In this document: positions 16,456 to 23,970 of the stretch, piece after piece
Layout of the letters: every line of letters starts with the position of its first letter
How positions within the stretch are numbered: the first letter of the stretch is position 1
Origin: Burkholderia lata
Lineage (GTDB): Bacteria > Pseudomonadota > Gammaproteobacteria > Burkholderiales > Burkholderiaceae
DNA: 64,000 nucleotides
Direction: 5' to 3'
NCBI RefSeq assembly: GCF_000012945.1
Contig: NC_007510.1
Location: 2,914,001 to 2,978,000 of the forward strand
The notes under the pieces: generated by a model
Database searches by the model: none
What the model saw: the letters and a program-made list of their open reading frames with translations, nothing else
What the model was told of the DNA's origin: nothing
Program-made: the position numbers and the translations under genes

Positions 16456-17352
16456 ATGGACCCGCTGACCGATCCCGCATCGACCTCGCTCGACATCACG
16501 CTGCTGCGCACCTTCCTCGAAGTCGTCGACAGCCGCGGGTTCGCGCCGGCCGCGGAACGGCTCGCGCTGACGCCGTCCGCCGTCAGCGGCCACATCAAGC
16601 GGCTCGAACAGGCGGCCGGCACGGTGCTGCTCGCGCGCACGACCCGCCGCATCGCGCTTACGCCAGCCGGCGACACGCTGTACGCGTACGCGCGCAACAT
16701 CGTCGACATGGAGCGCGAAGTGCGCGCGAGGCTGCGCGGCGCGCCGGCGCACGGGCCGCTACGGGTCGGCGCGTCGGAGGATTTCGCGGGCGCGTGGCTG
16801 CCGCAGGTGCTGCGCACGTTTCGCGACCGTCACCCGCGCACGTCGATCGAGCTGAAGGTCGGCATCACCGCGTCGCTGCTGCGCGAGCAGACGCTCGGCC
16901 GGCTCGACGTCGTGTTCGGCAAGCAGTGCCGGCAGGTCGACACCCCGGGCGAACTGCTGTGGGAAGAACCGCTCGTGTGGGCGTTCGCGTCGGATCGCGC
17001 GCTCGACGCCGGCGACGACGTGCCGCTCGCGCTGTTTCCGCAGCCATGCGTCTATCGGGAAGCCGCCGTCGCGGCACTTGCCGCTGCACTGCGGTCGTTC
17101 CGCGTGCTGTTCGAGAGCAGCAGCATGGCCGGCTGCGTGTCGGCCGCGCTCGCGGGCTTCGCGGTCACCGCGTTGGCGCGCAGCCAGCTGCGCGACGGCC
17201 TGCGCGAATGCGGGCCGCAGGACGGTCTGCCGGCGCTGCCGGCCGCGCGCTTTTACGCATTCGCCGCGAAACCGGACGGCGCCGGCGCGGCATTGATCGA
17301 TGCGGTGCGGGAAACCGGGCGCAGCCGGCAGTTCGCGGCGCTGCCCGACTGA
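16456..17352 (+). CDS. LysR-family transcriptional regulator
   Basis: 298 residues. N-terminal helix-turn-helix block LLRTFLEVVDSRGFAPAAERLALTPSAVSGHIKRLEQ, then RTTRRIALTPAGDTLYAYA linking to the effector domain, which starts at about residue 92 (GPLRVGASEDFAGAWLPQVL). Divergent from the alpha/beta hydrolase, which is its likely target. The C-terminal region is alanine-rich and shows no extra domain. Confidence 0.88.
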   Translation: MDPLTDPASTSLDITLLRTFLEVVDSRGFAPAAERLALTPSAVSGHIKRLEQAAGTVLLARTTRRIALTPAGDTLYAYARNIVDMEREVRARLRGAPAHGPLRVGASEDFAGAWLPQVLRTFRDRHPRTSIELKVGITASLLREQTLGRLDVVFGKQCRQVDTPGELLWEEPLVWAFASDRALDAGDDVPLALFPQPCVYREAAVAALAAALRSFRVLFESSSMAGCVSAALAGFAVTALARSQLRDGLRECGPQDGLPALPAARFYAFAAKPDGAGAALIDAVRETGRSRQFAALPD

Positions 17353-17392
17353 AACACGCACGACGGCGCGTGACGGCAACCGGCCGTGCCGG

Positions 17393-18328
17393 TCAGTCGC
17401 CCTCCGCGCCCGCGCCCTCCCCGCCGCTCGTCAGCGCGTTCGCCATCAGTTCCCCGAACCATTCGATGAACGCATTGAGCCGGCGCGAACGATGGCGCCG
17501 ATGCGGATAGACGGCCGACACGTCCATCGGTGCGGCACGGTGGTCGGGCATCACGTCGACCAGTGCGCCGCTGTCGAGCAGATGTTGGACGTCGAAGCGC
17601 GGAATCTGGATCAGCCCCATTCCGGCGATGCAGCTGGCGATATAGGTTTCGGCGTTGTTGACGATCACGCGGCTCGGCAGCCCGAGTGTGTGCCGCTCCC
17701 CGTCCGCACAATATTCCCAGTCGAGTTCGCGCCCGGTCGTCGGCGACACATAGCCGATCGCCCAGTGTCCGTGCGCAAGCGCATCCGGATGCTCGGGCAC
17801 GCCGCATTCGCGCAGGTAGTCGGGGCTCGCGCAGTTGATCAGCGTGAACTGCCCGAGCGGCCGCACGACGAGGCTGCTTTCCGCGAGCCGCCCCACGCGA
17901 ATCGCGCAGTCGACGCCCTCCTGTACCAGGTCGATCGAACGATCGGTCGAGCCGAGCGACAGTTGCAGCTTCGGGTAACGGTGAAACAGCGACGGCAGCG
18001 CGGGCGCCACCATGCGGCGCGCGATCCGGCTCGGCACATCGACGGTCAGCCGGCCGATCACGTCGCGGTCGCGGCCGCGGAACAGGCGGTCGAGTTCGTC
18101 GGCCTCCGACAGCAGGCGCCGGCCGCGTTCGAGCAGCAGCGTGCCATCGGCGGTCAGCTGCACCTGGCGTGTCGTGCGGTGCAGGAGGCGTGTGCCGAGC
18201 CCCGTCTCGAGCTGCTGCACGGCCGCCGACACGGTCGCGCGCGGCACGTCGAGCGCATGGGCGGCCTTGATGAAGCTGCCCATCTCGGCAACCTGCAGGA
18301 AGATTCTGACCTGATCCAGCTTGTCCAT
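17393..18328 (-). CDS. LysR-family transcriptional regulator
   Basis: 311 residues from the ATG at 18326-18328 (MDKLDQVRIFLQV). Helix-turn-helix in GSFIKAAHALDVPRATVSAAVQQLE and RTTRQVQLTADGTLLLERG linker, a CrgA-type pattern. A reading from 18547 would add 73 residues of low-complexity sequence and is not credible. It reads in the same direction as the SDR gene at 18496-19269, 167 bases downstream of it. The last ten residues (SGGEGAGAEGD) are an acidic, glycine-rich tail. Confidence 0.88.
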   Translation of the reverse strand: MDKLDQVRIFLQVAEMGSFIKAAHALDVPRATVSAAVQQLETGLGTRLLHRTTRQVQLTADGTLLLERGRRLLSEADELDRLFRGRDRDVIGRLTVDVPSRIARRMVAPALPSLFHRYPKLQLSLGSTDRSIDLVQEGVDCAIRVGRLAESSLVVRPLGQFTLINCASPDYLRECGVPEHPDALAHGHWAIGYVSPTTGRELDWEYCADGERHTLGLPSRVIVNNAETYIASCIAGMGLIQIPRFDVQHLLDSGALVDVMPDHRAAPMDVSAVYPHRRHRSRRLNAFIEWFGELMANALTSGGEGAGAEGD

Positions 18329-18495
18329 CGGCAGAGAACCCAGGTTCGGACGAACGCCGCCGCCAGCCGTCACGCATCGCGGCGAGGTCCGGCGGCACAG
18401 AGAAAACGGGCACGCAGCCGCGAGGCCACGCGCCCGTCCATTGTCCACGCAAACGCGCCATTGCGGTGCGCCCGCGCGGCCCGTTGCCGGGTCGG

Positions 18496-19269
18496 TTACT
18501 TGGTCGTATAGCCGCCGTTGATCAGGATCGTCTGGCCCGTGATCCACCAGCCGTCGGTGACGAGATGGCGGATGAACGGCACGACGTCCTCGATGTCGGT
18601 CAGGCCCGTCTTGCTGAACGGCGACAGCGCGGCCGCCGTCTTGTGATAAGCGACCGCATCGGCGCCTTCGGCCGGGTAGAAGAACGGCGTGTCCATCGGG
18701 CCCGGACCGACGGCCGTCACCGAGATCCCGCGCGCGCCGTATTCCTTCGACGCCGCGCGCGTGAAATGCTCGACCGGCGCCTTCGACCCTTCGTACGCCG
18801 CATAGAACGGCGTGAACGCGCCGAGCAGCGACGTCACGAGCGTGACGAGCTTGCCGTGATCCTCGAGGTGCCGCCCCGCTTCCTTGATGAAGAAGAACGC
18901 CGACTTGCTGTTCACCGCGAACATCTCGTCGTACTCGGCCTCGCTGATCTCGGTGAACGGCTTCTTCAGCACCTTGCCGACCGTGTTGATCGCGATATCG
19001 ATCTTACCGAAGTGCTGCTTCGCGTCGTCGAACAGCTTCTCGACCGCGGCGGCCGTCGTCAGGTCGCCCTGGAACGTTGCCGCTTCCGCGCCGGCGGCAC
19101 GCACCGCGGCAGCCGTTTCCTCGGCCTGCGCCTGCGATGCGGCACTGTTGTAATGAATCGCCACGGCCTTCGCGCCGTGGCTCGCCAGATCCCGCGCGAT
19201 CAGGCCGCCGAGATTCTTTGCGCCGCCTGCGATCAGGACGACCTTGTCTGCGAGCGTATGAGTTGCCAC
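18496..19269 (-). CDS. Short-chain dehydrogenase/reductase
   Basis: 257 residues starting with GTG at 19267-19269, preceded at a good distance by AAGGAGT. The cofactor turn is the less usual AGGAKNLGGLIARDL, not TGxxxGIG. NTVGKVLKKPF replaces the usual NNAG, and catalytic residues are in VTSLLGAFTPFY and AAYEGSKAPVEH (YxxxK). The C-terminus ITGQTILINGGYTTK is family-typical. Such variants occur in NADP-dependent reductases of diverse substrates; function unknown. A LysR gene follows on the same strand. Confidence 0.88.
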   Translation of the reverse strand: MATHTLADKVVLIAGGAKNLGGLIARDLASHGAKAVAIHYNSAASQAQAEETAAAVRAAGAEAATFQGDLTTAAAVEKLFDDAKQHFGKIDIAINTVGKVLKKPFTEISEAEYDEMFAVNSKSAFFFIKEAGRHLEDHGKLVTLVTSLLGAFTPFYAAYEGSKAPVEHFTRAASKEYGARGISVTAVGPGPMDTPFFYPAEGADAVAYHKTAAALSPFSKTGLTDIEDVVPFIRHLVTDGWWITGQTILINGGYTTK

Positions 19270-19452
19270 GGTTGACTCCTTTTCTCGTTGAACGAAGCTT
19301 GGAGTGTAGGCACGCGCGACGCACCGGTCAGCCAGTCGCGGCTGGATGGATTATCCAGAAAAACGATCCAATCGAAGCGCGGCAGTGCAGCCTGCCGTAC
19401 CGACAACCGCGCCGGAATCTGCGCTCGATTGATTGCGCGAATGCCGGCCGGC

Positions 19453-19953
19453 TCAGTGCGCGTACAGCGTCGCGTCGATCTTGCCGAGCAGCCACTGCAT
19501 GCCGGCCAGATGCTGCTGGTCGTGGCTGCACAGGTAGTGAACGAGCCCGCGCACGGTCAGCGAACCGTAGCCGTCGAACGCCCCGGTGCGCGCGAACTGT
19601 TCGGGCGTGAGGCGCGACACGAGGTCGAGCGTCTCGCGCCGCGCTTCGCGGATCGCCGCGAGCACGTCGGACGCATACGCATCGTTGTAGCGACGCTCGA
19701 TCGCGAGCGCGTCGCCATCGATCGACACGAGCAGCGGCCGGTCTTCGTCGAGCATCCGCCGCAGCCGCACGTGATAACCGTCGATCTCGATGTCGCGCAC
19801 GTGGCAGAGCTGCCCGAGCGGCGAGAAATGCTCGCTCGGGATCCCGGCCCAGTCGTCGGGCGTCCAGCGCGCGTAGCCATCGGGTACGGCCGCGAAATGC
19901 GCTTCGAGCTGACGGGGGAAATCGGCGAGTGCGTCGAGCGTCGTCGGGTTCAT
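19453..19953 (-). CDS. DinB-family metal-binding protein
   Basis: 166 residues from the ATG at 19951-19953. A DinB/YfiT-like four-helix bundle. The three metal-binding histidines are at the expected places: one in SPLGQLCHVRDIEIDGYH and two in the C-terminal SHDQQHLAGMQWLL. In the superfamily these bind Ni, Zn or Fe, and some members are thiol-dependent transferases; the substrate here is unknown. It follows copC by 65 bases on the same strand, possibly co-transcribed. Confidence 0.85.
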   Translation of the reverse strand: MNPTTLDALADFPRQLEAHFAAVPDGYARWTPDDWAGIPSEHFSPLGQLCHVRDIEIDGYHVRLRRMLDEDRPLLVSIDGDALAIERRYNDAYASDVLAAIREARRETLDLVSRLTPEQFARTGAFDGYGSLTVRGLVHYLCSHDQQHLAGMQWLLGKIDATLYAH

Positions 19954-20018
19954 GCGGGAAACTCCCTGTCGGATGAGGGCGACGGCAACCCTGGCACGGG
20001 CCTGCCGCCGCCGTTGCG

Positions 20019-20393
20019 TCACTTCACGCTGAAGCCGTACGCGCCCTGCGTGCGGTGCCCGTCGGTCGCGACGGCCACCCATTTCACCGTATAGGCACCA
20101 GTGCCGACCGCCGTGAGCGGCACCGTCATCTGCTTGCGGTTCGACGCGTCGATGCGCGCACGGCCGTCCGACACCGTCTTGCCGTCGCCGTCGACGACGA
20201 CGATCGAGCTGAACGCCGGCTCCAGCGGCTCGGTGAAGTCGATCGTGACGGCGGCCGGTGCGGCAGCCACCGCCGCGCCCGCCGCCGGATCGCTCTTCGC
20301 AAGGTGCGCGTGCGCGAACGCGGCCGACGAGACGGTGGCGGCCACGACGACGGCAGCGGCCTTGCGGCCGAACGGGAACGAAGCAAAAGACAT
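20019..20393 (-). CDS. copC: Periplasmic copper-binding protein CopC
   Basis: 124 residues. A signal peptide runs to AFAHA, so His becomes the mature N-terminus in HLAKSDPAAGA, the family's Cu(II) amino-terminal ligand. The second ligand region VAVATDGHRTQGAYGFSVK is at the C-terminus. A methionine-rich Cu(I) loop is absent (only one Met in the mature part), so this is a Cu(II)-only type. CopC usually partners with the membrane protein CopD; none lies alongside. A multicopper oxidase at 55600 is the other copper gene in the window but is not linked. Confidence 0.88.
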   Translation of the reverse strand: MSFASFPFGRKAAAVVVAATVSSAAFAHAHLAKSDPAAGAAVAAAPAAVTIDFTEPLEPAFSSIVVVDGDGKTVSDGRARIDASNRKQMTVPLTAVGTGAYTVKWVAVATDGHRTQGAYGFSVK

Positions 20394-20492
20394 GGGCTTT
20401 CCGTGAAGAATGAACGGGCGCCGCGCCCCGCGCGGCGTACCGGCAGCTTACCAGCGCATGCACGTTCATGCCGGTCGCGCGCCATCGCTTGA

Positions 20493-20498
20493 TAGAAT
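20493..20498 (+). promoter_or_regulatory. Candidate -10 element placing a leaderless start for the pseudouridine synthase
   Basis: TAGAAT ends 9 bases before the ATG at 20508, so the transcript would start only about 2-3 bases upstream of the start codon. No ribosome binding site is visible there. No convincing -35 was found at 16-18 bases. Confidence 0.4.
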
Positions 20499-20507
20499 GC
20501 GCGCGCT

Positions 20508-21224
20508 ATGGATCTCGAAAGCATTCTCTACACCCAGGGCTTCGGCTCGCGCCGCCAGTGCCGCGGCCTGATCGAAGCAGGCCGCGTCACCGTGGCGGGC
20601 GCCAGCGCGACCGACCCCGACGCCACGTTCGATACCGACGGCCTCGTGTTCTCGGTCGACGATACGGCGTGGCCGTTCCACGCGCATGCATATCTCGCGC
20701 TCAACAAGCCGGCCGGCTACGAGTGTTCGCGCGATCCGCAACACCACGCGAGCGTGTTCAGCCTGCTGCCCGCACCGCTCGTCGCGCGCGGCGTGCAGTG
20801 CGTCGGACGTCTCGACCAGGACACGACGGGCTTGCTGCTGCTGTCCGACGACGGCCAGTTCGTGCACGCGTACACGTCGCCGAAGCGCAAGGTACCGAAG
20901 ACCTACGTGGCGACCGTGCGCCACCCGCTCGACGACACGCAGTTGAACACGCTGCGCACCGGCGTGCAGCTCCACGGCGAGCCGAAGCCGATCGCGGCGG
21001 TCGCCGCCGACGCGCGCGACACGCACGCGCTCGCGCTGACCGTCCTCGAAGGCAAGTATCACCAGGTCAAGCGCATGGTCGCGGCGGCGAGCAATCGCGT
21101 CGAAGCGCTGCATCGCGAAAGCATCGGCGGCTTCACACTGCCGGGCGATCTCGCACCGGGTGCGTGGCGCTGGCTCGATGACGCCGACCTTTCAGCACTG
21201 CGCAATCCCGTCGAAACCCTGTAA
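20508..21224 (+). CDS. RsuA-type rRNA pseudouridine synthase
   Basis: 238 residues. An S4-like RNA-binding N-terminus (YTQGFGSRRQCRGLIEAGRVTVAG) precedes the RluB/RsuA catalytic domain. The catalytic Asp lies in VGRLDQDTTGLLLLSDDGQF, and KTYVATV and LEGKYHQVKRMVAAASNRV are family blocks. RsuA makes pseudouridine 516 in 16S rRNA; assignment between RsuA and relatives rests on length and motifs. A -10-like TAGAAT very close to the ATG suggests leaderless expression. Confidence 0.88.
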   Translation: MDLESILYTQGFGSRRQCRGLIEAGRVTVAGASATDPDATFDTDGLVFSVDDTAWPFHAHAYLALNKPAGYECSRDPQHHASVFSLLPAPLVARGVQCVGRLDQDTTGLLLLSDDGQFVHAYTSPKRKVPKTYVATVRHPLDDTQLNTLRTGVQLHGEPKPIAAVAADARDTHALALTVLEGKYHQVKRMVAAASNRVEALHRESIGGFTLPGDLAPGAWRWLDDADLSALRNPVETL

Positions 21225-21332
21225 GGGAAAATCCGCACGACCGTTCGACGTCCAGCCGCATCTCGGCCGCATGTTCCCCCGCTATACTGAAATCACAAGC
21301 TGTAAGAGAACAGCGACGTAGGGGGAGGCATC

Positions 21333-21518
21333 ATGAACAACCATACTTTTGAACTGTCGTACGTAATGATCGCGTTCGCGGTCATCGGTGTCATCGTGAT
21401 CGGCGGGCTGCTGGCCGCGATGCACATGAAGCACAAATATCATCCGAACCTGATTGGCGCGCTGATCGGCGCGCTGCTGTGCTTCCTGCTGATCGAGGCG
21501 CTACCGGCGCTCACCTGA
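21333..21518 (+). CDS. Small inner-membrane protein (61 aa)
   Basis: 61 residues with two predicted membrane helices: VMIAFAVIGVIVIGGLLAAM and LIGALIGALLCFLLIEALPAL, joined by a short basic, histidine-containing loop (HMKHKYHPN). GGGGGAGG precedes the ATG by 6 bases. Family not recognised; function unknown. Its last 18 bases overlap the end of the convergent epimerase gene, an unusually tight arrangement for this genome. Confidence 0.7.
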   Translation: MNNHTFELSYVMIAFAVIGVIVIGGLLAAMHMKHKYHPNLIGALIGALLCFLLIEALPALT

Positions 21519-22538
21519 TGCGCTGCCCGGCGCGAGCGTTTGAAGGAAATCATCTACGGTCGGATAGCGCAACGTCACGCACAATTCGGCCTTGAGCCGT
21601 GCGTTGGACAGGCGCCGCGACTCGCGCATGAACGACAGCAGTGTCGGTTCGAGCTGACGCTCGGCGTCCGCGCGGCTGACGCGTGGCGGCCTCGGCAGGC
21701 CGAGCACCTGCGCGACCCGGTCGAAATACTCCCCCATCCGCAGTTCGCTGTCGTCCGACGCGTGCACGGCGCGCGCCGGCTTGCCGCGCTCGGCCGTGCG
21801 GCGCAGGATCACGGCGAGATCGTCCGCGTGGATGTGGTTCGTGTAGACGTCGTCGGCCGGTTCGAGCGCCGGCGTGCCGCGCTCGAGCCGTGCGATCGGC
21901 AGGCGGTTCGCCGCGTAGATGCCCGGAATGCGCACGATGCGCGCGGACAGCACGCCGCGCACCGTCGCCGCACGCAGCTGCCGCTCGGCCGACACGCGCC
22001 GGAACGCGCGTGGATTCGCGGGACGCAGCGGGTGCGTTTCGTCGATGCGCGCACCGCCGCAGTCGCCGTAAACGCCCGTCGTACTGGCGTAGACGAGCCT
22101 CGGCGCACGAAGGCCGTCGGGTACAATACGCGCTGCCCGAATGGGCGCGCCGGCCTGTCGGATCGCGGTGCGCAGCGTTCGGAGCCGGCCGACCGCCGGT
22201 GCCGGCGGCACCGGTGGACGTCGTGCAGGCACGGTCGTTGCGGCGATGAGCGCACGCGTGCGCCGGTCGTCGCGGCCATCGGACTGCGGCGGCGCGAGAT
22301 GCAGGATCGTGCGGGCCAGGCCCGCGAGGCGGCCGAGCGTCGCCCGGCGATCGAGGTCGCCGACGATCGGCGTCGCGCCTGCGGCGCGCAGTTCGTCGCG
22401 GCGGGCCGGATGGCTCGTCAGCGCGAAGATCCGCAGGTTGCGGCGCGTGTCGCGCCATTGCGCGACGCAGCGCATGCCGACGTCGCCGCAGCCGACGATC
22501 AGTGCGCGCGGCCGGCGCAGGATTCGAGTCGCGATCAT
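21501..22538 (-). CDS. NAD-dependent epimerase/dehydratase family protein (YeeZ-like)
   Basis: 345 residues from the ATG at 22536-22538; a GTG 24 bases upstream is possible and neither has a clear ribosome binding site. N-terminal Rossmann fold ALIVGCGDVGMRCV, then GDLDRRATL, LVYASTTGVYGDCGGA (SDR-like Ser/Tyr region) and RIVRIPGIYA. Residues about 100-155 form a Pro/Ala/Arg-rich insert between the Rossmann half and LVYAST that looks poorly structured. The sugar or other substrate is unknown. Confidence 0.8.
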   Translation of the reverse strand: MIATRILRRPRALIVGCGDVGMRCVAQWRDTRRNLRIFALTSHPARRDELRAAGATPIVGDLDRRATLGRLAGLARTILHLAPPQSDGRDDRRTRALIAATTVPARRPPVPPAPAVGRLRTLRTAIRQAGAPIRAARIVPDGLRAPRLVYASTTGVYGDCGGARIDETHPLRPANPRAFRRVSAERQLRAATVRGVLSARIVRIPGIYAANRLPIARLERGTPALEPADDVYTNHIHADDLAVILRRTAERGKPARAVHASDDSELRMGEYFDRVAQVLGLPRPPRVSRADAERQLEPTLLSFMRESRRLSNARLKAELCVTLRYPTVDDFLQTLAPGSASGERR

Positions 22539-22645
22539 GTTGGTTGCGAAATCAGTAGCCACCGCTGCGCGACGCGCAACGGGTTTGCATTGTAGCTGCC
22601 GTGCTCGACATGCACGGTCCCCACATTTTGTTCTAGTTTGGTTCT

Positions 22646-23677
22646 ATGGCATTCAACGTCACTCTCAAGCAAAGCGGCCGGCAATTCCAGGTCGAGTCGG
22701 ACGAAACCGTGCTGGCGGCTGCGCTGCGCCAGAACGTCCATCTGCCGTACGGCTGCAAGAACGGCGCGTGCGGCTCCTGCAAGGGCCAGATCGTGTCGGG
22801 CCAGATCGAACAGGGCCCGCACGCCGCGTCGGCACTGTCCAACGACGAACGCACGCGCGGCCTCGCGCTGCTGTGCTGCTCGAAGGCGCAGTGCGATCTC
22901 GAAATCGACGTGCGTGAAATCGCCGGCGTCGACGGCGTGCAGGTCAAGAAGCTGCCGTGCCGGATCGCCGCACTCGAGCGCAAGGCCGACGACGTGATGG
23001 TCGTGAAGCTCCAGTTGCCCGCCAACGAACGCCTGCAGTATCTCGCGGGCCAGTACGTCGAGTTCATCCTGAAGGACGGCTCGCGCCGCAGCTACTCGAT
23101 GGCGAACGCGCCGCACGAGGAAGGCCCGGTTGAGCTGCACATCCGCCACATGCCGGGCGGCAAGTTCACCGACCACGTGTTCGGTGCGATGAAGGAGCGC
23201 GACATCCTGCGCTTCGAAGGCCCGCTCGGCACATTCTTCCTGCGTGAAGATTCCGACAAGCCGATCGTGCTGCTCGCATCGGGCACGGGCTTCGCGCCGA
23301 TCAAGGCGATCATCGAGCACGTGAAGCACACGGGCATCACGCGCCCGATGACGCTCTACTGGGGCGCGCGCCGCAAGAAGGACATCTATCTCGGCGAGCT
23401 CGCCGAACAATGGGCGCGCGAGATCCCGAACTTCAAGTACGTGCCGGTGCTCTCCGAGCCGGACGCCGGCGACCAGTGGACGGGCCGCACCGGTTTCGTC
23501 CATCGTGCGGTGATCGAGGACCTGCCCGATCTGTCGGGCCACCAGGTGTATGCATGCGGCGCGCCGGTGATGGTCGAATCCGCACAGCGCGACTTCACGC
23601 AGCACCACGCACTGCCCGCCGACGAGTTCTACGCGGACTCGTTCACGAGCGCCGCCGATCTCGCGCATCCGGTCTAA
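22646..23677 (+). CDS. 2Fe-2S ferredoxin-NAD(P)H reductase (CDP-6-deoxy-glucoseen reductase-like)
   Basis: 343 residues in three modules. A plant-type ferredoxin at the N-terminus has the cluster cysteines in YGCKNGACGSCKGQ (CxxxxCxxC) and the fourth in LLCCSKAQCD. An FAD domain has RSYSMANAP, and an NAD domain has LLASGTGFAPIKAII and HQVYACGAPVMV. This layout is shared by AscD/RfbI, phenol hydroxylase reductases and similar electron-transfer subunits. No sugar biosynthesis genes are near, so the glucoseen label reflects family naming only; a general oxygenase or desaturase reductase is equally possible. Confidence 0.88.
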   Translation: MAFNVTLKQSGRQFQVESDETVLAAALRQNVHLPYGCKNGACGSCKGQIVSGQIEQGPHAASALSNDERTRGLALLCCSKAQCDLEIDVREIAGVDGVQVKKLPCRIAALERKADDVMVVKLQLPANERLQYLAGQYVEFILKDGSRRSYSMANAPHEEGPVELHIRHMPGGKFTDHVFGAMKERDILRFEGPLGTFFLREDSDKPIVLLASGTGFAPIKAIIEHVKHTGITRPMTLYWGARRKKDIYLGELAEQWAREIPNFKYVPVLSEPDAGDQWTGRTGFVHRAVIEDLPDLSGHQVYACGAPVMVESAQRDFTQHHALPADEFYADSFTSAADLAHPV

Positions 23678-23738
23678 CGCCTGCGCACCCGCGTACCGCA
23701 CTGCGCCCCGCGATGTCACATCCGTGGCATCGCGGCGG

Positions 23739-23768
23739 TTTACAGTGAGGCGCGGGATGCCTTATGCT
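23739..23768 (+). promoter_or_regulatory. Candidate promoter TTTACA-18-TATGCT
   Basis: TTTACA at 23739-23744 and TATGCT at 23763-23768 with an 18-base spacer. A start about 7 bases on (near 23775) would put the ATG of the Arg-rich leader ORF at the very 5' end of the RNA. Confidence 0.4.
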
Positions 23769-23775
23769 TGCGCAC

Positions 23776-23859
23776 ATGAACTGCTTCCTGTCCGCCCTTC
23801 GACGTCGCCGCTCGCCGCTCCGCCCGGATGCCGCAGGCTCGTCACGGACTCGCGCGTAA
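23776..23859 (+). CDS. Putative 27-codon Arg-rich leader peptide
   Basis: A short frame with 7 arginines among 27 residues, including four in a row at positions 9-12 (ALRRRRSPLR) using codons CGA, CGT, CGC, CGC. The TAA sits inside a perfect 8-bp hairpin and is followed by an intrinsic terminator before the aminotransferase. No ribosome binding site is visible, but the predicted transcript start would make it leaderless. This is the geometry of an amino-acid attenuator, with arginine as the sensed residue. Arg-rich short frames arise easily in high-GC DNA, so it could be chance. Confidence 0.35.
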   Translation: MNCFLSALRRRRSPLRPDAAGSSRTRA

Positions 23860-23885
23860 CCCCCACACTGCTTCACCGGTTACGC
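23854..23885 (+). promoter_or_regulatory. Hairpin spanning the leader stop codon
   Basis: Perfect 8-bp inverted repeat GCGTAACC / GGTTACGC with a 16-base loop; the leader TAA is inside the left arm. Together with the following terminator it gives consecutive alternative structures. Confidence 0.45.
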
Positions 23886-23904
23886 ACAAGCTGTTCGACC
23901 CACC

Positions 23905-23929
23905 AGCCACGGCCTTCCGTGGCTTTTTT
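23905..23929 (+). terminator. Intrinsic terminator 42 bases before the ArgD-like gene
   Basis: Stem AGCCACGG / CCGTGGCT with a CCTT loop followed by TTTTTATT. It lies inside the leader of the aminotransferase and not after any recognised gene except the ferredoxin reductase 228 bases back. The segment GTCACGG at 23841-23847, inside the leader frame, can pair with the right arm (7 bp, one wobble), a possible antiterminator. Confidence 0.65.
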
Positions 23930-23970
23930 ATTGCCTGTTTCCCTTTCAACGTCCGCTGGAGTCTGCTGCC

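Noticed and set aside
23758..23970. Alternative longer leader frame from the ATG at 23758 (GAGG in front)
   Set aside because: It runs through the terminator into the aminotransferase start and has no sensible composition; kept only as a caution for the leader-peptide idea.
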